Shown one piece after another: positions 8,692 to 16,909 of a stretch of DNA of 31,445 bases. The notes below the pieces were generated by a model, which was not told where the DNA came from, ran no database searches, and was given only the letters and a program-made list of their open reading frames with translations. Source of the DNA: a virus. The position numbers and the translations under genes were made by a program. The DNA is taken from positions 1 to 31,445 of the IMG/VR virus record IMGVR_UViG_3300009285_000378. The stretch is one strand, 5' to 3'. How positions within the stretch are numbered: the stretch's first letter is position 1; the number at the start of each line of letters is the position of its first letter.

Positions 8692-9900
8692 TTACAAATA
8701 ATTTATTTCGCTGTAAGTGGAAATTATAGGGCTTGACAAACTTGTGTTCTGTGCTTTATATCTTGTCGCATAACCTTCATACAAATCCCTCTTTTCTTTT
8801 ATCGTTGCTTGTGAACTTCTTAAATGGACTTCGCCAAGCTCGGCTGATTTATACAGAATCAATCTTTGTTCATCTGTGTCCGAATTGACAAAATCTGTAT
8901 CTATTGTAGAGTTTTCAAGGTAAGCCCCAGCCACTGATTTCCAGCCATACTTTGAATAATAAACTAAATCAAAGTGTTCTCCTTTTTTAATTACCAGCCA
9001 ATTAAATCTATAATCTGTTTCAGACACCTTGCCTGCCGCTTTTGTCATATACAAAGCCACGTAGGTTATTGCGGTGTTTGTTGGAGTTCCTGTTAAGACT
9101 TTGTTGATTAAATCAAATCTTAATAAGTTCCAGCCATCTACAAATGCTGTGCCTTCATTGTTTGTGGTTATAGTAATTGTATTGTAGGCACTTGAAGAAC
9201 TTCCAACCCTGATAATAAAGTTAGTGACGTTTGTTTTACTTGATAAATAAGCCCAGACAAAGATTGAACCTTCTGAAAGATATGCAGATATATCTGTTGA
9301 TGGTATTGCGGAGTTTTGTATCCCAGCAGTTGTCCCACCAGCAGAACTGATGTCCCAGTTTACAGAAGCTGAACCTTTGATAAAGTTGGCACTATCTGAT
9401 GTTAGGTTTTCGCCATCACCAAATAATACCCAAGAGCCCACTGTGGTTAATGGGTCAAGTGATATTGAAAAATCATCTACTGGTCTTGAAAGTAAAACTT
9501 TCTTAACCGTATCTGTGTCTTGTATGGCAACCAAACTTTCACCATTCCAGTTGTTTAGATTAGTTCTTATCGGGTCGCCAATTTCATCTGTTCTTAAGTC
9601 TTGTTTGTATCTGTCAAATTCTTCTGCTGTAGTTTTACGCCAAGCATCATTTCTGTAACGATTGGTCTGTGGCTTTACATCAATAATCTTGTCACCCTTC
9701 AAGTCTGTTGGAGCGGCATATTGATAAATTTCATCAAATAGATTTGGGGACAATGCTGATTTTCTTATGCAGGAACGCAAATCGCAATCTGATATAACTT
9801 CTGTTACGGCTCTATTAAGAATTATATTTGCATCCACGTCCTTAAGAGTCCCAGAAACCATTGTTTGTAAATCTTGTTTGAGTTGTTGACGATTTTTCAT
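8692..9900 (-). CDS. Virion protein with jelly-roll (carbohydrate-binding-like) middle
   Basis: 402 aa in three parts. Residues 1-135 are helical/charged and resemble a head-tail connector or neck protein. About 150-315 is a Ser/Thr/Asn-rich beta domain (from VGSWVLFGDGENLTSDSANF to YRFNWLVIKKGEHFDL). Its strand pattern suggests a galactose-binding or concanavalin-like jelly roll. About 320-402 returns to a charged connector-like tail (IKEKRDLYEGYATRYKAQNTS). The middle looks like an insertion in a conserved structural scaffold, a known way to add surface adhesion. Position between the propeller-like and fibre-like genes fits a tail or neck component. Domain assignments are by eye. Confidence 0.5.
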   Translation of the reverse strand: MKNRQQLKQDLQTMVSGTLKDVDANIILNRAVTEVISDCDLRSCIRKSALSPNLFDEIYQYAAPTDLKGDKIIDVKPQTNRYRNDAWRKTTAEEFDRYKQDLRTDEIGDPIRTNLNNWNGESLVAIQDTDTVKKVLLSRPVDDFSISLDPLTTVGSWVLFGDGENLTSDSANFIKGSASVNWDISSAGGTTAGIQNSAIPSTDISAYLSEGSIFVWAYLSSKTNVTNFIIRVGSSSSAYNTITITTNNEGTAFVDGWNLLRFDLINKVLTGTPTNTAITYVALYMTKAAGKVSETDYRFNWLVIKKGEHFDLVYYSKYGWKSVAGAYLENSTIDTDFVNSDTDEQRLILYKSAELGEVHLRSSQATIKEKRDLYEGYATRYKAQNTSLSSPIISTYSEINYL

Positions 9901-9923
9901 AGTATTATATATTATTTTTTATA

Positions 9924-11396
9924 TCAATTTTCTTGACAGTAATGTCCAGAAATTAAAATTGACCTGATTTTACAAGCATTTGTTTCACTTCCATTTGCAA
10001 AACTTAAATCAAGCCGAAAATCTTCAATATTATAACTCTTATTCAAAACCTTATACAGAGTCAGATTTTCTTCTGAATCCAATATCTGTTCCAACTCTTG
10101 CGTTTCTTTACCCTTGTCGTAAGTCAAAGTAAAATCGCACCTAGCCCCCTCCCCTAATTCTTCTGTGTAAACAAATATTTTATCCATTACAGACTTGTAG
10201 CCAGGAATTGACATATCAAACGCCTTCAAGTTATACGTAGCATCAGTTGTGTAACCACTGGCTTGGGCTAAGCTATACCCAGTCGTAGCATTATGACTTG
10301 CTGTCAAAAGCGTCCCAAACGGATTACCAATTCCTCCCACAGTTGTTGTGTATGTTGAAGATGTCCTCTGAAAGAATACTGCTGGTAATTCTGGGTCTGC
10401 ACTGCCCCAATAATAAACTAATCCATCTGAAATCCAAACTATAAATCCCTTGTCTTCGCTTACTTGGTAGAATAATGGTAAAGAACCTTTGCACCTCTTA
10501 ATAGATTTTAATTGTGTTCCACTAATGTATCCAAAATTAAACTCGTTTAATGTACCAGAATCTTGCCACCACACATAAACAACTCCATTCTTTGTGTAGA
10601 GTGCACCAATCTTCCCATTGGTTTCCACTGGGTCGCCTTCCCAAGAAGTTGCTACCCTGTTCCAAGTATAAATCCCAGACTGGTTTAGGTTAGCCCCCGC
10701 AATGTTTGGTCTATTAACTGCAACCTTAATTTTGTTTTCATTAAAAGTGATTGAACTACAAACTGTGTCTTCGTAAAAATCTAATGCACTTCTATCTATC
10801 ACCGCTCCTGCGACAGAACCAATATATCTGCCATTAGTAAAATACATAACATCGCCTGCGATTACTGCTTGATGTGGGACTCCACCTACCAAGGTACCAG
10901 GGTCTCCAGTGGCTGTTCCACTCGCCCAGTCATCATCGAACGTCACATTCATATTATACTTCCCAATATCCCCAGCACTCCCAGAATGATTATAGAAATA
11001 ATATAAGTTTGTTTTGTAATAGCACACATCTTCTCCGTCTTCTGCTGTGACAGTGCCTTTGTCTATTAAGTGTGGAAATGGCGTGTCTGATGTATCGTCT
11101 TGTACTGTGGTTGAAGTAAACTTGTAAAGCCTTGCCCCACCAATAGCAAACGATGTATCTGCGGCAGTTACCATTTTTAGGAAAGACCTTACAGTTGTGG
11201 TTACTGCCCCTGCTTCTGTGCCATTAGTCAAGTCTGTTGGCTTTGGTCCCTGCGTTAAAACATTGGGGTCAATTAAATCTATATTATTCATATCTGAAGC
11301 CATATTCTTATTGCCCGTGAACGGATATGAATTGCGAAACCAAGCGGGGGCAAAACCAGAAAATGAATTAATTGTTATAGACCAAGCGTTCTCCAT
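9924..11396 (-). CDS. Beta-propeller-like tail protein, possible podovirus nozzle/stopper
   Basis: 490 aa, rich in aromatic, Gly, Thr and Asn residues. It has recurring blades of the type 'GxxYxxNGxVYVWW' (for example IGALYTKNGVVYVWW and DKGFIVWISDGLVYYWG), which suggest a beta-propeller. Podovirus nozzle proteins (T7 gp12, P22 gp10 class) are propellers of similar or larger size encoded among the tail genes. The C-terminus ends in SILISGHYCQEN. The start overlaps the upstream stop by one base. The nozzle identity is inference from fold impression and order; a generic tail protein is the alternative. Confidence 0.45.
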   Translation of the reverse strand: MENAWSITINSFSGFAPAWFRNSYPFTGNKNMASDMNNIDLIDPNVLTQGPKPTDLTNGTEAGAVTTTVRSFLKMVTAADTSFAIGGARLYKFTSTTVQDDTSDTPFPHLIDKGTVTAEDGEDVCYYKTNLYYFYNHSGSAGDIGKYNMNVTFDDDWASGTATGDPGTLVGGVPHQAVIAGDVMYFTNGRYIGSVAGAVIDRSALDFYEDTVCSSITFNENKIKVAVNRPNIAGANLNQSGIYTWNRVATSWEGDPVETNGKIGALYTKNGVVYVWWQDSGTLNEFNFGYISGTQLKSIKRCKGSLPLFYQVSEDKGFIVWISDGLVYYWGSADPELPAVFFQRTSSTYTTTVGGIGNPFGTLLTASHNATTGYSLAQASGYTTDATYNLKAFDMSIPGYKSVMDKIFVYTEELGEGARCDFTLTYDKGKETQELEQILDSEENLTLYKVLNKSYNIEDFRLDLSFANGSETNACKIRSILISGHYCQEN

Positions 11397-12301
11397 TATT
11401 TTATTTTACTTATTAATTCTATTGTTCCAACAATTACACTTCTTATTTTTTTAATCAATGGTTTTACCATAAGAATACTTTCTACAAAACTTATGGTTTC
11501 GGATACTACTATTGATAAAGCTGTATATATTGATAAAGCGTCTGATGTAGCGATTGAATCTGCAACAGTAGCAATCCCATCTGGTGTTAAGCATATAAAA
11601 TTACCATTTCCAGTAAATGTATAAATATCATATCCACCTGATTGTGTTTTTACATAAGTTCCTGTTGCACTTGATGTAGCTAATACGCCATCACTTTCGT
11701 CTGTTTTAAAGGAGATTATTACTACGCCTTTACCACCTGAATATGCATCATTATTTACAGAAGCTCCCCCGTTACCCAATCCATCAGTTCCAGCTCCTCC
11801 ACTTCCACCGTTACCTCCAACTGCATAAGTTACAGCCGCCCCTGATATTGAATTAGATGTTCCTATTCCGCCAGCGTTTGCACTGTTAGAGGCGTCTGCA
11901 CCATTTCCGCCTGCCCCCCCGCCTCCGCCTCCGTATGATAACCCTCCATTACCATTAGCACCTCCGTTTCCTCCTTGACTTCCTGTGCCACCAGTTGCAA
12001 CGTGTGCACCACAACCGCCACCACAACCGCCATTTACGCCAGCCGCATCTGCTTCTCCACCACCTCCGCCACCAGTTGCAGTTATTGTCCCAAAGGTAGA
12101 ATCACCCCCATTTCCCCCATTGTCTCCTGTGCCTCCACTTTTTACACCGCCAATACCAACAACAACTGGATATGTTTGTGTAACAACAGAATAAGTGGCA
12201 TTATATTGATAGCCACCTGCTCCGCCTCCACCTCCTATTCCTCCGTTCCAACCTCCTGCTCCGCCCCCCCCTATTGCAAGTATTTTAACATTTGATGGCA
12301 T
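11396..12301 (-). CDS. Glycine-rich adhesin-like protein
   Basis: 301 aa. Residues 1-195 are an extreme Gly-rich domain with many GGGG runs separated by short polar or hydrophobic pieces. This pattern is known from polyglycine-II sandwich receptor-binding proteins (T2/S16 gp38 style) and from glycine-rich domains of environmental phages. About 205-240 is a beta segment (GGYDIYTFTGNGNFI). The C-terminal 60 residues are hydrophobic/amphipathic, with many Ile/Val/Ser (VVSETISFVESILMVKPLIKKI), perhaps an attachment helix. Likely tail-tip or head-surface adhesin. Its start is SD-less. The stop overlaps the next start as TAATG. Confidence 0.6.
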   Translation of the reverse strand: MPSNVKILAIGGGGAGGWNGGIGGGGGAGGYQYNATYSVVTQTYPVVVGIGGVKSGGTGDNGGNGGDSTFGTITATGGGGGGEADAAGVNGGCGGGCGAHVATGGTGSQGGNGGANGNGGLSYGGGGGGAGGNGADASNSANAGGIGTSNSISGAAVTYAVGGNGGSGGAGTDGLGNGGASVNNDAYSGGKGVVIISFKTDESDGVLATSSATGTYVKTQSGGYDIYTFTGNGNFICLTPDGIATVADSIATSDALSIYTALSIVVSETISFVESILMVKPLIKKIRSVIVGTIELISKIK

Positions 12302-12335
12302 TTTTAAAAATTATTTAATAAATTAAACATACCTA

Positions 12336-12812
12336 CTAATTCCCCGTAACCTGAACCGTATATGTGGCTATAAGTTGTGAACCAGATGCTACAACTTTTG
12401 ATGTCGTTAATTTCCTACCCAACATCACCCCAGCAGAAGCGTCATTAAATATTCCAATTTCTTCTATTGTGTCTGTAGAACCACCAGAAGCTGTCCAAGT
12501 CTTTGTTAATTGCAAAGTGTCGTTTGTCTGGGTAGTTGTTGTTCTTGCAACCGTAGCCGCAGCTCTTTCTAATCCGTGGTTGACAATTTCTGTTGTTAGT
12601 GCTGTTAATGTAGCAGCTTCTGCTGTTGTGCCAGAGCCAACTGCTAAATATGTGAAGGCTACTTGTGAGCCAGTGTTTCCAATAAGCCCAGAAATAGCTG
12701 CTAAAGAAGCATTGGTTATTTTGTTCTTTCCACTGACTTCCCAGAGTATTTTTCCATTTGCGTCTTTGCAAATTAGGGTTACTCTACCTATTATTCTAAA
12801 TTTGTTTTTCAT
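12336..12812 (-). CDS. Small virion structural protein (fibre-family-like)
   Basis: 158 aa, beta-rich. The pattern 'YLAVGSGTTAEAATLTALTTEI', then a long Thr-rich part, then DTIEEIGIFNDASAGVMLGR, is shared with many small phage structural or fibre proteins in which the IxExGIF strand is conserved. No enzymatic residues. It sits 4 bp from the 97-aa Ig-like gene and has an A/T-rich, SD-less start (TTAGTATT before ATG). Probably a component of the neck or tail appendages. Confidence 0.45.
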   Translation of the reverse strand: MKNKFRIIGRVTLICKDANGKILWEVSGKNKITNASLAAISGLIGNTGSQVAFTYLAVGSGTTAEAATLTALTTEIVNHGLERAAATVARTTTTQTNDTLQLTKTWTASGGSTDTIEEIGIFNDASAGVMLGRKLTTSKVVASGSQLIATYTVQVTGN

Positions 12813-12816
12813 AATA

Positions 12817-13110
12817 CTAAGAAATTATTTCATTAACTTCGAAACTAATTGGCTCCCCATATAATTCTTGTGAAGCAAACGTAGCTTTCGGTTGTAAAAC
12901 ATAAGTCCCGACTTGGCTTAAGTCTCCAGTTATTGTTGTGTAGCTTGTTATGCCAGTTAAAGCTGTTTCCACTGTTGCTGTCCAAGTTACTGTTGTCCCG
13001 TCTGGTTTTGAAACCAAATACACAACGCTTGTGACACTCGACAAATCATAGTCTACTGTGACCTGAAGTTTCACCGCCAATGAACTTTTGAACGTGTGAG
13101 GGTTTAGCAT
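12817..13110 (-). CDS. Small Ig-like beta protein
   Basis: 97 aa: LQVTVDYDLSSVTSVVYLVSKPDG, TVTWTATVETALTGITSYT, TGDLSQVGTYVLQPKATF. The strand order, the central Trp in TVTW and the terminal GTYVLQP suggest a single Ig-like or related beta-sandwich, common as decoration or adaptor domains in phage virions. It lies in a run of three tiny structural genes separated by 4 bp each, indicating one transcript. Exact role unknown. Confidence 0.45.
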   Translation of the reverse strand: MLNPHTFKSSLAVKLQVTVDYDLSSVTSVVYLVSKPDGTTVTWTATVETALTGITSYTTITGDLSQVGTYVLQPKATFASQELYGEPISFEVNEIIS

Positions 13111-13114
13111 TTTA

Positions 13115-13504
13115 TTATTCTTCTACTTCTAAGATTATGAGAGCGGTCGCCAATCCGTCGGTTGTCTCCGTGGAAGTTACTGATACCCAAGTGCAAATAC
13201 ATACTGGGTCTAACCAAGCATAAGCATCACCATTCGCTGATAATGTTATTGAAGCAACGTGTGCTAATGTTTTCGTATTATCTCCAGCAACATTTGGAAT
13301 CAACATATTTGTTGCAAGCATTGTTGGGGTTACTGTGTCTTCTGATTCTCCACCAATATTTACTGTAAATACGTGGTTTCCAGAACTATGCGAACCCCTT
13401 CTAAATAAAAACCCTATCCTTTTTGCATTGCCTACATAAAACTTATTTGAAGTTGTTGTGGCTGCAACTGCATCTAGGGCTGTTATGACTGTAGTTTTTT
13501 TCAT
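13115..13504 (-). CDS. Small virion structural protein
   Basis: 129 aa, Ala/Thr-rich, beta-predicted (for example HVFTVNIGGESEDTVTPTML and GDAYAWLDPVCICTWVSVTS). No family recognised. It is the first gene after the HEG at 13584-13934 and has an elaborate leader (see 13512-13566). A head-fibre, decoration or completion role is possible but only from position. Start ATG 13502-13504 is SD-less. Confidence 0.45.
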   Translation of the reverse strand: MKKTTVITALDAVAATTTSNKFYVGNAKRIGFLFRRGSHSSGNHVFTVNIGGESEDTVTPTMLATNMLIPNVAGDNTKTLAHVASITLSANGDAYAWLDPVCICTWVSVTSTETTDGLATALIILEVEE

Positions 13505-13511
13505 CGTATTA

Positions 13512-13566
13512 TTTATTAAATTAATAAACCTAGGTTTGCCCTTCTACTGTTAAGCCACAGAGAAGG
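13512..13566 (-). promoter_or_regulatory. Structured leader of the 129-aa gene
   Basis: In the leftward transcript there is first a 10-bp stem with one bulge. CCTTCT pairs AGAAGG and CTGT pairs ACAG, with loop GGCTTA (plus positions 13540-13566). Next comes the palindrome AAACCTAGGTTT (13526-13537). Last is a 7-bp A/T hairpin, TTTATTA-ATT-TAATAAA (13512-13528), ending 7 nt before the AUG. The 15-base core of that hairpin recurs before the decoration gene. No U-tract follows the first stem, so it is not an obvious terminator. Confidence 0.4.
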
Positions 13567-13583
13567 ACGAAGAGAAGGTTGAA

Positions 13584-13934
13584 TTATTTTTTTCTTTTAC
13601 CACCACGATTTTGATATTGGTTATTCTCAACATCATATTTTTGATGGCAAGATGCACACAACCTTATATAATCATCTAAAATTCTTTTATAAGTGTGGTC
13701 TATATTAGCCCATTGATATTGTTGTGGTCTCAAATCTGTCCTACCGCACATTTCACAATATGAAGGCTTACCCTTCCAATGCTTCACCCACATATGTAGT
13801 GCCGAATATTTTGCTGTATCACCTTTCCAAAATCCATTTTTGATTCCAGATGTTTGAGGTCTTTTGATTCCCAATTGAGCTAATTTTATTTTTAATTTAT
13901 GTTCCTCTGTTTGAGGAAGTTTTCTTTTATCCAT
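13584..13934 (-). CDS. HNH homing endonuclease (free-standing)
   Basis: 116 aa. An N-terminal KLPQTEEHKLKIKLAQLGI segment resembles a NUMOD3-type DNA-binding piece. GFWKGDTAKYSALHMWV is followed by a zinc-stabilised HNH nuclease: Cys60-x2-Cys63, WANIDH (His80), then LCASCH (Cys93, Cys96, His97) and YD. It is clearly paralogous to the HEG at 15187-15759 (shared QWANIDHxY and DYIxLCxxCH). It sits between the beta-helix gene and a small structural gene, with no intron signs recognised. Likely a selfish nuclease that spreads to allelic sites. Confidence 0.8.
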   Translation of the reverse strand: MDKRKLPQTEEHKLKIKLAQLGIKRPQTSGIKNGFWKGDTAKYSALHMWVKHWKGKPSYCEMCGRTDLRPQQYQWANIDHTYKRILDDYIRLCASCHQKYDVENNQYQNRGGKRKK

Positions 13935-13965
13935 AATTAGTTAGTTTAATTATTTTTTGATTGGC

Positions 13966-13992
13966 TGGGGGAGAGAACTAACCCCTCCCCCA
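13966..13992. terminator. GC-rich 8-bp hairpin after the beta-helix gene
   Basis: TGGGGGAG (13966-13973) pairs perfectly with CTCCCCCA (13985-13992) across an 11-nt loop. This is the strongest GC stem in an AT-rich region, 32 bp past the beta-helix stop. There is no U-run on the 3' side in either direction, so it is not a canonical intrinsic terminator. It may protect the 3' end of the capsid/beta-helix mRNA or separate it from the HEG. Confidence 0.4.
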
Positions 13993-14023
13993 CTTACGTC
14001 TGCCGAACCAATTTACTTATTAC

Positions 14024-15028
14024 TTAGGTACATTGCAGCCCAATAGTTGCTGTGGCGACTTTTGCGTTCAAGCAACTAATCACCCCTGTTCCTGTAGCTA
14101 ATTTAGTTACATCGAATCCACAAGTATCTCCTGTAAGATTTATTGTGGCATTTGTTAATGATGCCCCTAAAGCAATAGCTACTGCTGGTGTTGAGCCAAG
14201 CATACTAGCAACAAATTGACAATCGTGGATTTCCATAACTCTTTCTAAATCTGCGTCTGCAGCAACTTTAATCATAACAGTTGCTGTTCCTCCTGCTTTT
14301 TTCCAGAATTTACAATTATCAAAATAAGCATCTCTTGTTACTCCAGCTCCGCTTGTTACAACGGAACCATCAACCAATACTGCTGGTCTTATTTTATCAC
14401 CAGAAACTGCATCGGCTAATGAGCCAAATGTACAGTTTTTGAAAACTGGCGAATCTCCACCAAGAACTAACTCTGCTACTGTGTCAGAATCTAGTTGTGT
14501 AGCGTTATAAAATTCACAATCCTCATAGTAGGCATATTCTCCGCCTTCACCTACTGTCCCAACAACCTGTGCATCAGTATTGTTGTTTATAAATTTAATA
14601 CCTCTAAAACTATTTCTAACTCCAATATTTTTTACTGCGAATGGAAGTGCTGTTGCAATACCATCTGCATAATTAATCTTGGTGCTCTGTCCGTATGGTC
14701 TGTGTATCCCTAACAAATAATCAAGTCCGATAAAGTGAACCCTATTATTTGAAACTGTCAACTGTGCGATTAATTCGTGAGTAGAATTTCCATCAAGAAT
14801 AATAACATCATTGTTATTACTTTCTGTCAAGGCATAAGCCTCGGCTAAATCTGTGGTAAATCTTACTCTACCATCAGAATCGTTCTTAAATATGTCCTGA
14901 AGGTGCTGGTAATTGCCCTCATCTGAATCGGCGGAGTTCATTACGATAAATACATTACCGAATGTTCCACCAACTGCAGCGTGAATGGCATCTAACATAG
15001 CCCTCCCGTATGATACATTTTGGTTCAT
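14024..15028 (-). CDS. Right-handed beta-helix-like head/decoration protein
   Basis: 334 aa. The middle and C-terminal parts show a repeated strand ladder: GIKFINNNTDAQVVG, YYEDCEFYNATQL, VFKNCTFGSL, AYFDNCKFWKKAG, MEIHDCQFVASML. These regular N/D-C-x-F turns are typical of right-handed parallel beta-helices. The N-terminus includes NDVIILDGNSTHEL. Encoded just downstream of the capsid gene (separated by a HEG), it is probably an abundant virion surface protein. The 'DSDEGNYQHLQDIF' start resembles proteins next to capsid genes in uncultured marine phages, from memory only. Start chosen at ATG 15026-15028, eight bases after a long stem. Confidence 0.55.
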   Translation of the reverse strand: MNQNVSYGRAMLDAIHAAVGGTFGNVFIVMNSADSDEGNYQHLQDIFKNDSDGRVRFTTDLAEAYALTESNNNDVIILDGNSTHELIAQLTVSNNRVHFIGLDYLLGIHRPYGQSTKINYADGIATALPFAVKNIGVRNSFRGIKFINNNTDAQVVGTVGEGGEYAYYEDCEFYNATQLDSDTVAELVLGGDSPVFKNCTFGSLADAVSGDKIRPAVLVDGSVVTSGAGVTRDAYFDNCKFWKKAGGTATVMIKVAADADLERVMEIHDCQFVASMLGSTPAVAIALGASLTNATINLTGDTCGFDVTKLATGTGVISCLNAKVATATIGLQCT

Positions 15029-15036
15029 TGTTTTTG

Positions 15037-15100
15037 ATGTGCGTTGAGTCCACCATCCACCCGTTGAGCGATAAATCGCCCATTACGTCTCATCGCACAT
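15037..15100 (-). promoter_or_regulatory. Long-stem structured leader of the beta-helix gene
   Basis: On the leftward RNA, ATGTGCGATGAG (15100-15089) pairs with CTCAACGCACAT (15048-15037): 11 of 12 pairs, one A-A mismatch. Inside lies the hairpin GCGA-TTTA-TCGC (15079-15068). The stem base is exactly 8 nt from the AUG at 15028, with the linker CAAAAACA. No SD is present. It may be a translation-control or ribosome-placing element, or a mark of HEG insertion next door. Confidence 0.45.
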
Positions 15101-15186
15101 ATTAGTTACTATTTACTAAGCTACTTGACAAAAACTCTCCATTCTTTTAATGGTTTTTAATAAGAGTATTGTTTACAGTAAAGAAA

Positions 15187-15759
15187 TTACAAGACTTTAT
15201 CTTTATCGAATTCTTCGTGACACCATCGACATAGTCCGATATAATCTTCTCTTTTTCTTGAATATTTATGGTCTATATTTGCCCACTGAATTGACCAACG
15301 CTTTTTTCCATTTTTTAAAAGTAGATATTCTCCCTTAGTCCCACAGTGTTCACACTCTTGGGGATTTCCAAATTCAGTTACTAAATGAATATGAATTGCG
15401 TAGTATCCAGCATTATCTCCTTTCCAATTTCTTGCATATTCACCAAATTTGGTATTAAAGAATCCCGCCTTTCTCATTTTGTCATACCATTCCTTATCCA
15501 TTTTTTTATCTTTATTCCAAGGAGAGGAGCCTTTCTTAAATTTGGTATTGCTATTATTTGGTTTTCCTTTTGACCATTTCCAGTAACAAACTTGAGAACA
15601 AAATCTTTTTTTCCATTTTCCAATCTTATCGCAAGATAAACATTTTTTTTCAATTCTTTTATCTTGAAATTTATAAAAGCATTTTCTTGAGCAAAAACTA
15701 TTTTGGTTTTTTGACCTTATAAGTTCTTTACTGCAAACAATACATTTTTGTGTAAGCAT
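15187..15759 (-). CDS. Zinc-finger/HNH homing endonuclease
   Basis: 190 aa. Two short Cys4-type zinc ribbons come first: Cys6/Cys9 with Cys23/Cys27, and Cys40/Cys43 with Cys54/Cys58. A basic NUMOD-like linker follows (FKKGSSPWNKDKK, 74-86). Then comes an HNH domain: Cys136-x2-Cys139, QWANIDH (His164) and LCRWCHEEFD (Cys177, Cys180, His181). It sits between capsid and beta-helix genes. A TATAAT (15782-15777, minus) upstream could give its own expression, though no good -35 is visible. The HNH half is paralogous to 13584-13934 and the PWNKDKK motif is shared with 20438-21088, showing module exchange between HEGs. Confidence 0.82.
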   Translation of the reverse strand: MLTQKCIVCSKELIRSKNQNSFCSRKCFYKFQDKRIEKKCLSCDKIGKWKKRFCSQVCYWKWSKGKPNNSNTKFKKGSSPWNKDKKMDKEWYDKMRKAGFFNTKFGEYARNWKGDNAGYYAIHIHLVTEFGNPQECEHCGTKGEYLLLKNGKKRWSIQWANIDHKYSRKREDYIGLCRWCHEEFDKDKVL

Positions 15760-15821
15760 AATATTTTTATTTAATTATTATACTTACATCTTATCAAAGA
15801 ACATTCCTATTGTCAACTATG

Positions 15822-16835
15822 TTAGGCTGTCCCCAGACCATCTGAAAATTTTATCCAAGCCGAACTGACAATCCCCATCCCATAAGAAGCACGGCTTCTT
15901 AGTTCCAAATCATCAGTCTGGATATCTTCAGCATTAGAACCAACTCCACCTGCCACCAAGTGTGGTTGTTCCCAGACTCCCAAATGAAATGAACTCATCA
16001 GAGATGAAGCAATTCCCCAGTATCCTCTCTTTGTAGAATCTGGAGCTCCTGCCGCTGTGGTTGCCAATCTTGGCAATATAACGTGTCGGTATTTACCTGC
16101 ATAGACGTTAATCACTCCTGCGTGAGCTGCGTCTGGTGCAGATGTGCTCTTAAGATATTCTCTTACTGTGTTAACCGCATTTGGGTCATCACTTGTAAAG
16201 ATTATATCAAAAGGTGCTGTAACTTTCTCGCCCAAGTTATTGAATGTGTTCTCAGTAATCAATCTTTCCATTCCTTCGATTGCACCCTTAGAAACTGCTG
16301 GGTTGTTTGCCAATCTGTTTCTGTAGGTTGTGCTTGAGCCAGACAATGGGTGGTCTGTATCAAATAACTGTTGGCTTGTGCTCTCACCAGTTACTAAACT
16401 TACTGTGACTCCATCAACATCAGTATATGAAGTTGCCGTGCCAAAAGTTAAGCGATGGGTTAAATCTAAATCCATCCTATTAGCACCTTTTCTGCCAGCG
16501 TTCTTTAGTCTTGCTACGATTTCAGGATACTTGTTTTGTGTCCTCATTTCGTAGGTGATACCAATATTCTCTCCAAAACGAGCCATTGTTATTACTTTTG
16601 AGTAACCCTGTTGCACCTTGCCTCTGCCTGCTTGGTCTCCTTCTCCTTTTCTTGCTAAATACTCATTTGAATCAATTTCACTAAATTCCCTTGTGTTTCC
16701 ACTGTTTGCTGGAATGTTAGTTACTTTTACCAACCCAGAGCCAATCATAGATTGCTCTACGGATTGATAAGATTCCTGCCAGATGACGCTCGCCAATTTG
16801 ACTAGGTCACCAAGCGAAATTGTTGTCAATTCCAT
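15822..16835 (-). CDS. Major capsid protein (HK97-fold type)
   Basis: 337 aa from ATG 16833-16835 (MELTTISLGDLVKLASVIWQESYQ). A 348-aa form from GTG 16866-16868 is possible. I prefer the ATG because the intervening bases form a leader hairpin and the context matches other starts. Features typical of podovirus/Mu-like capsids: an N-terminal helical arm, TREFSEIDSNEYLARKGEGDQ, ITMARFGENIGITYEMR, FDTDHPLSGSSTTYRNRL, and a C-terminal DDLELRSRASYGMGIVSSAW strand. Preceded by the decoration candidate and, further upstream, scaffold, as expected for a head module. Forms the icosahedral shell. Confidence 0.85.
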   Translation of the reverse strand: MELTTISLGDLVKLASVIWQESYQSVEQSMIGSGLVKVTNIPANSGNTREFSEIDSNEYLARKGEGDQAGRGKVQQGYSKVITMARFGENIGITYEMRTQNKYPEIVARLKNAGRKGANRMDLDLTHRLTFGTATSYTDVDGVTVSLVTGESTSQQLFDTDHPLSGSSTTYRNRLANNPAVSKGAIEGMERLITENTFNNLGEKVTAPFDIIFTSDDPNAVNTVREYLKSTSAPDAAHAGVINVYAGKYRHVILPRLATTAAGAPDSTKRGYWGIASSLMSSFHLGVWEQPHLVAGGVGSNAEDIQTDDLELRSRASYGMGIVSSAWIKFSDGLGTA

Positions 16836-16843
16836 CGATTTAA

Positions 16844-16889
16844 CTTTGTAGTAGCTTGTAAGGTCCACTTCGCTATGTTTGCTACAAAG
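16844..16889 (-). promoter_or_regulatory. Hairpin leader of the capsid gene
   Basis: In the leftward RNA, CTTTGTAG (16889-16882 complement) pairs with CTACAAAG (16851-16844 complement), 8 bp. Directly inside, TAGC pairs with GCTA across a 6-nt bulge on one side. The stem ends exactly 8 nt before ATG 16835 (linker TTAAATCG). It contains the alternative GTG start, which would be buried in the loop. Confidence 0.4.
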
Positions 16890-16909
16890 ATGTTAAATGT
16901 TAATAATAC

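Noticed and set aside
16868-16868. GTG start for the capsid protein
   Set aside because: Would place the start in the loop of a leader hairpin; ATG 16835 has the better context. Not fully excluded.
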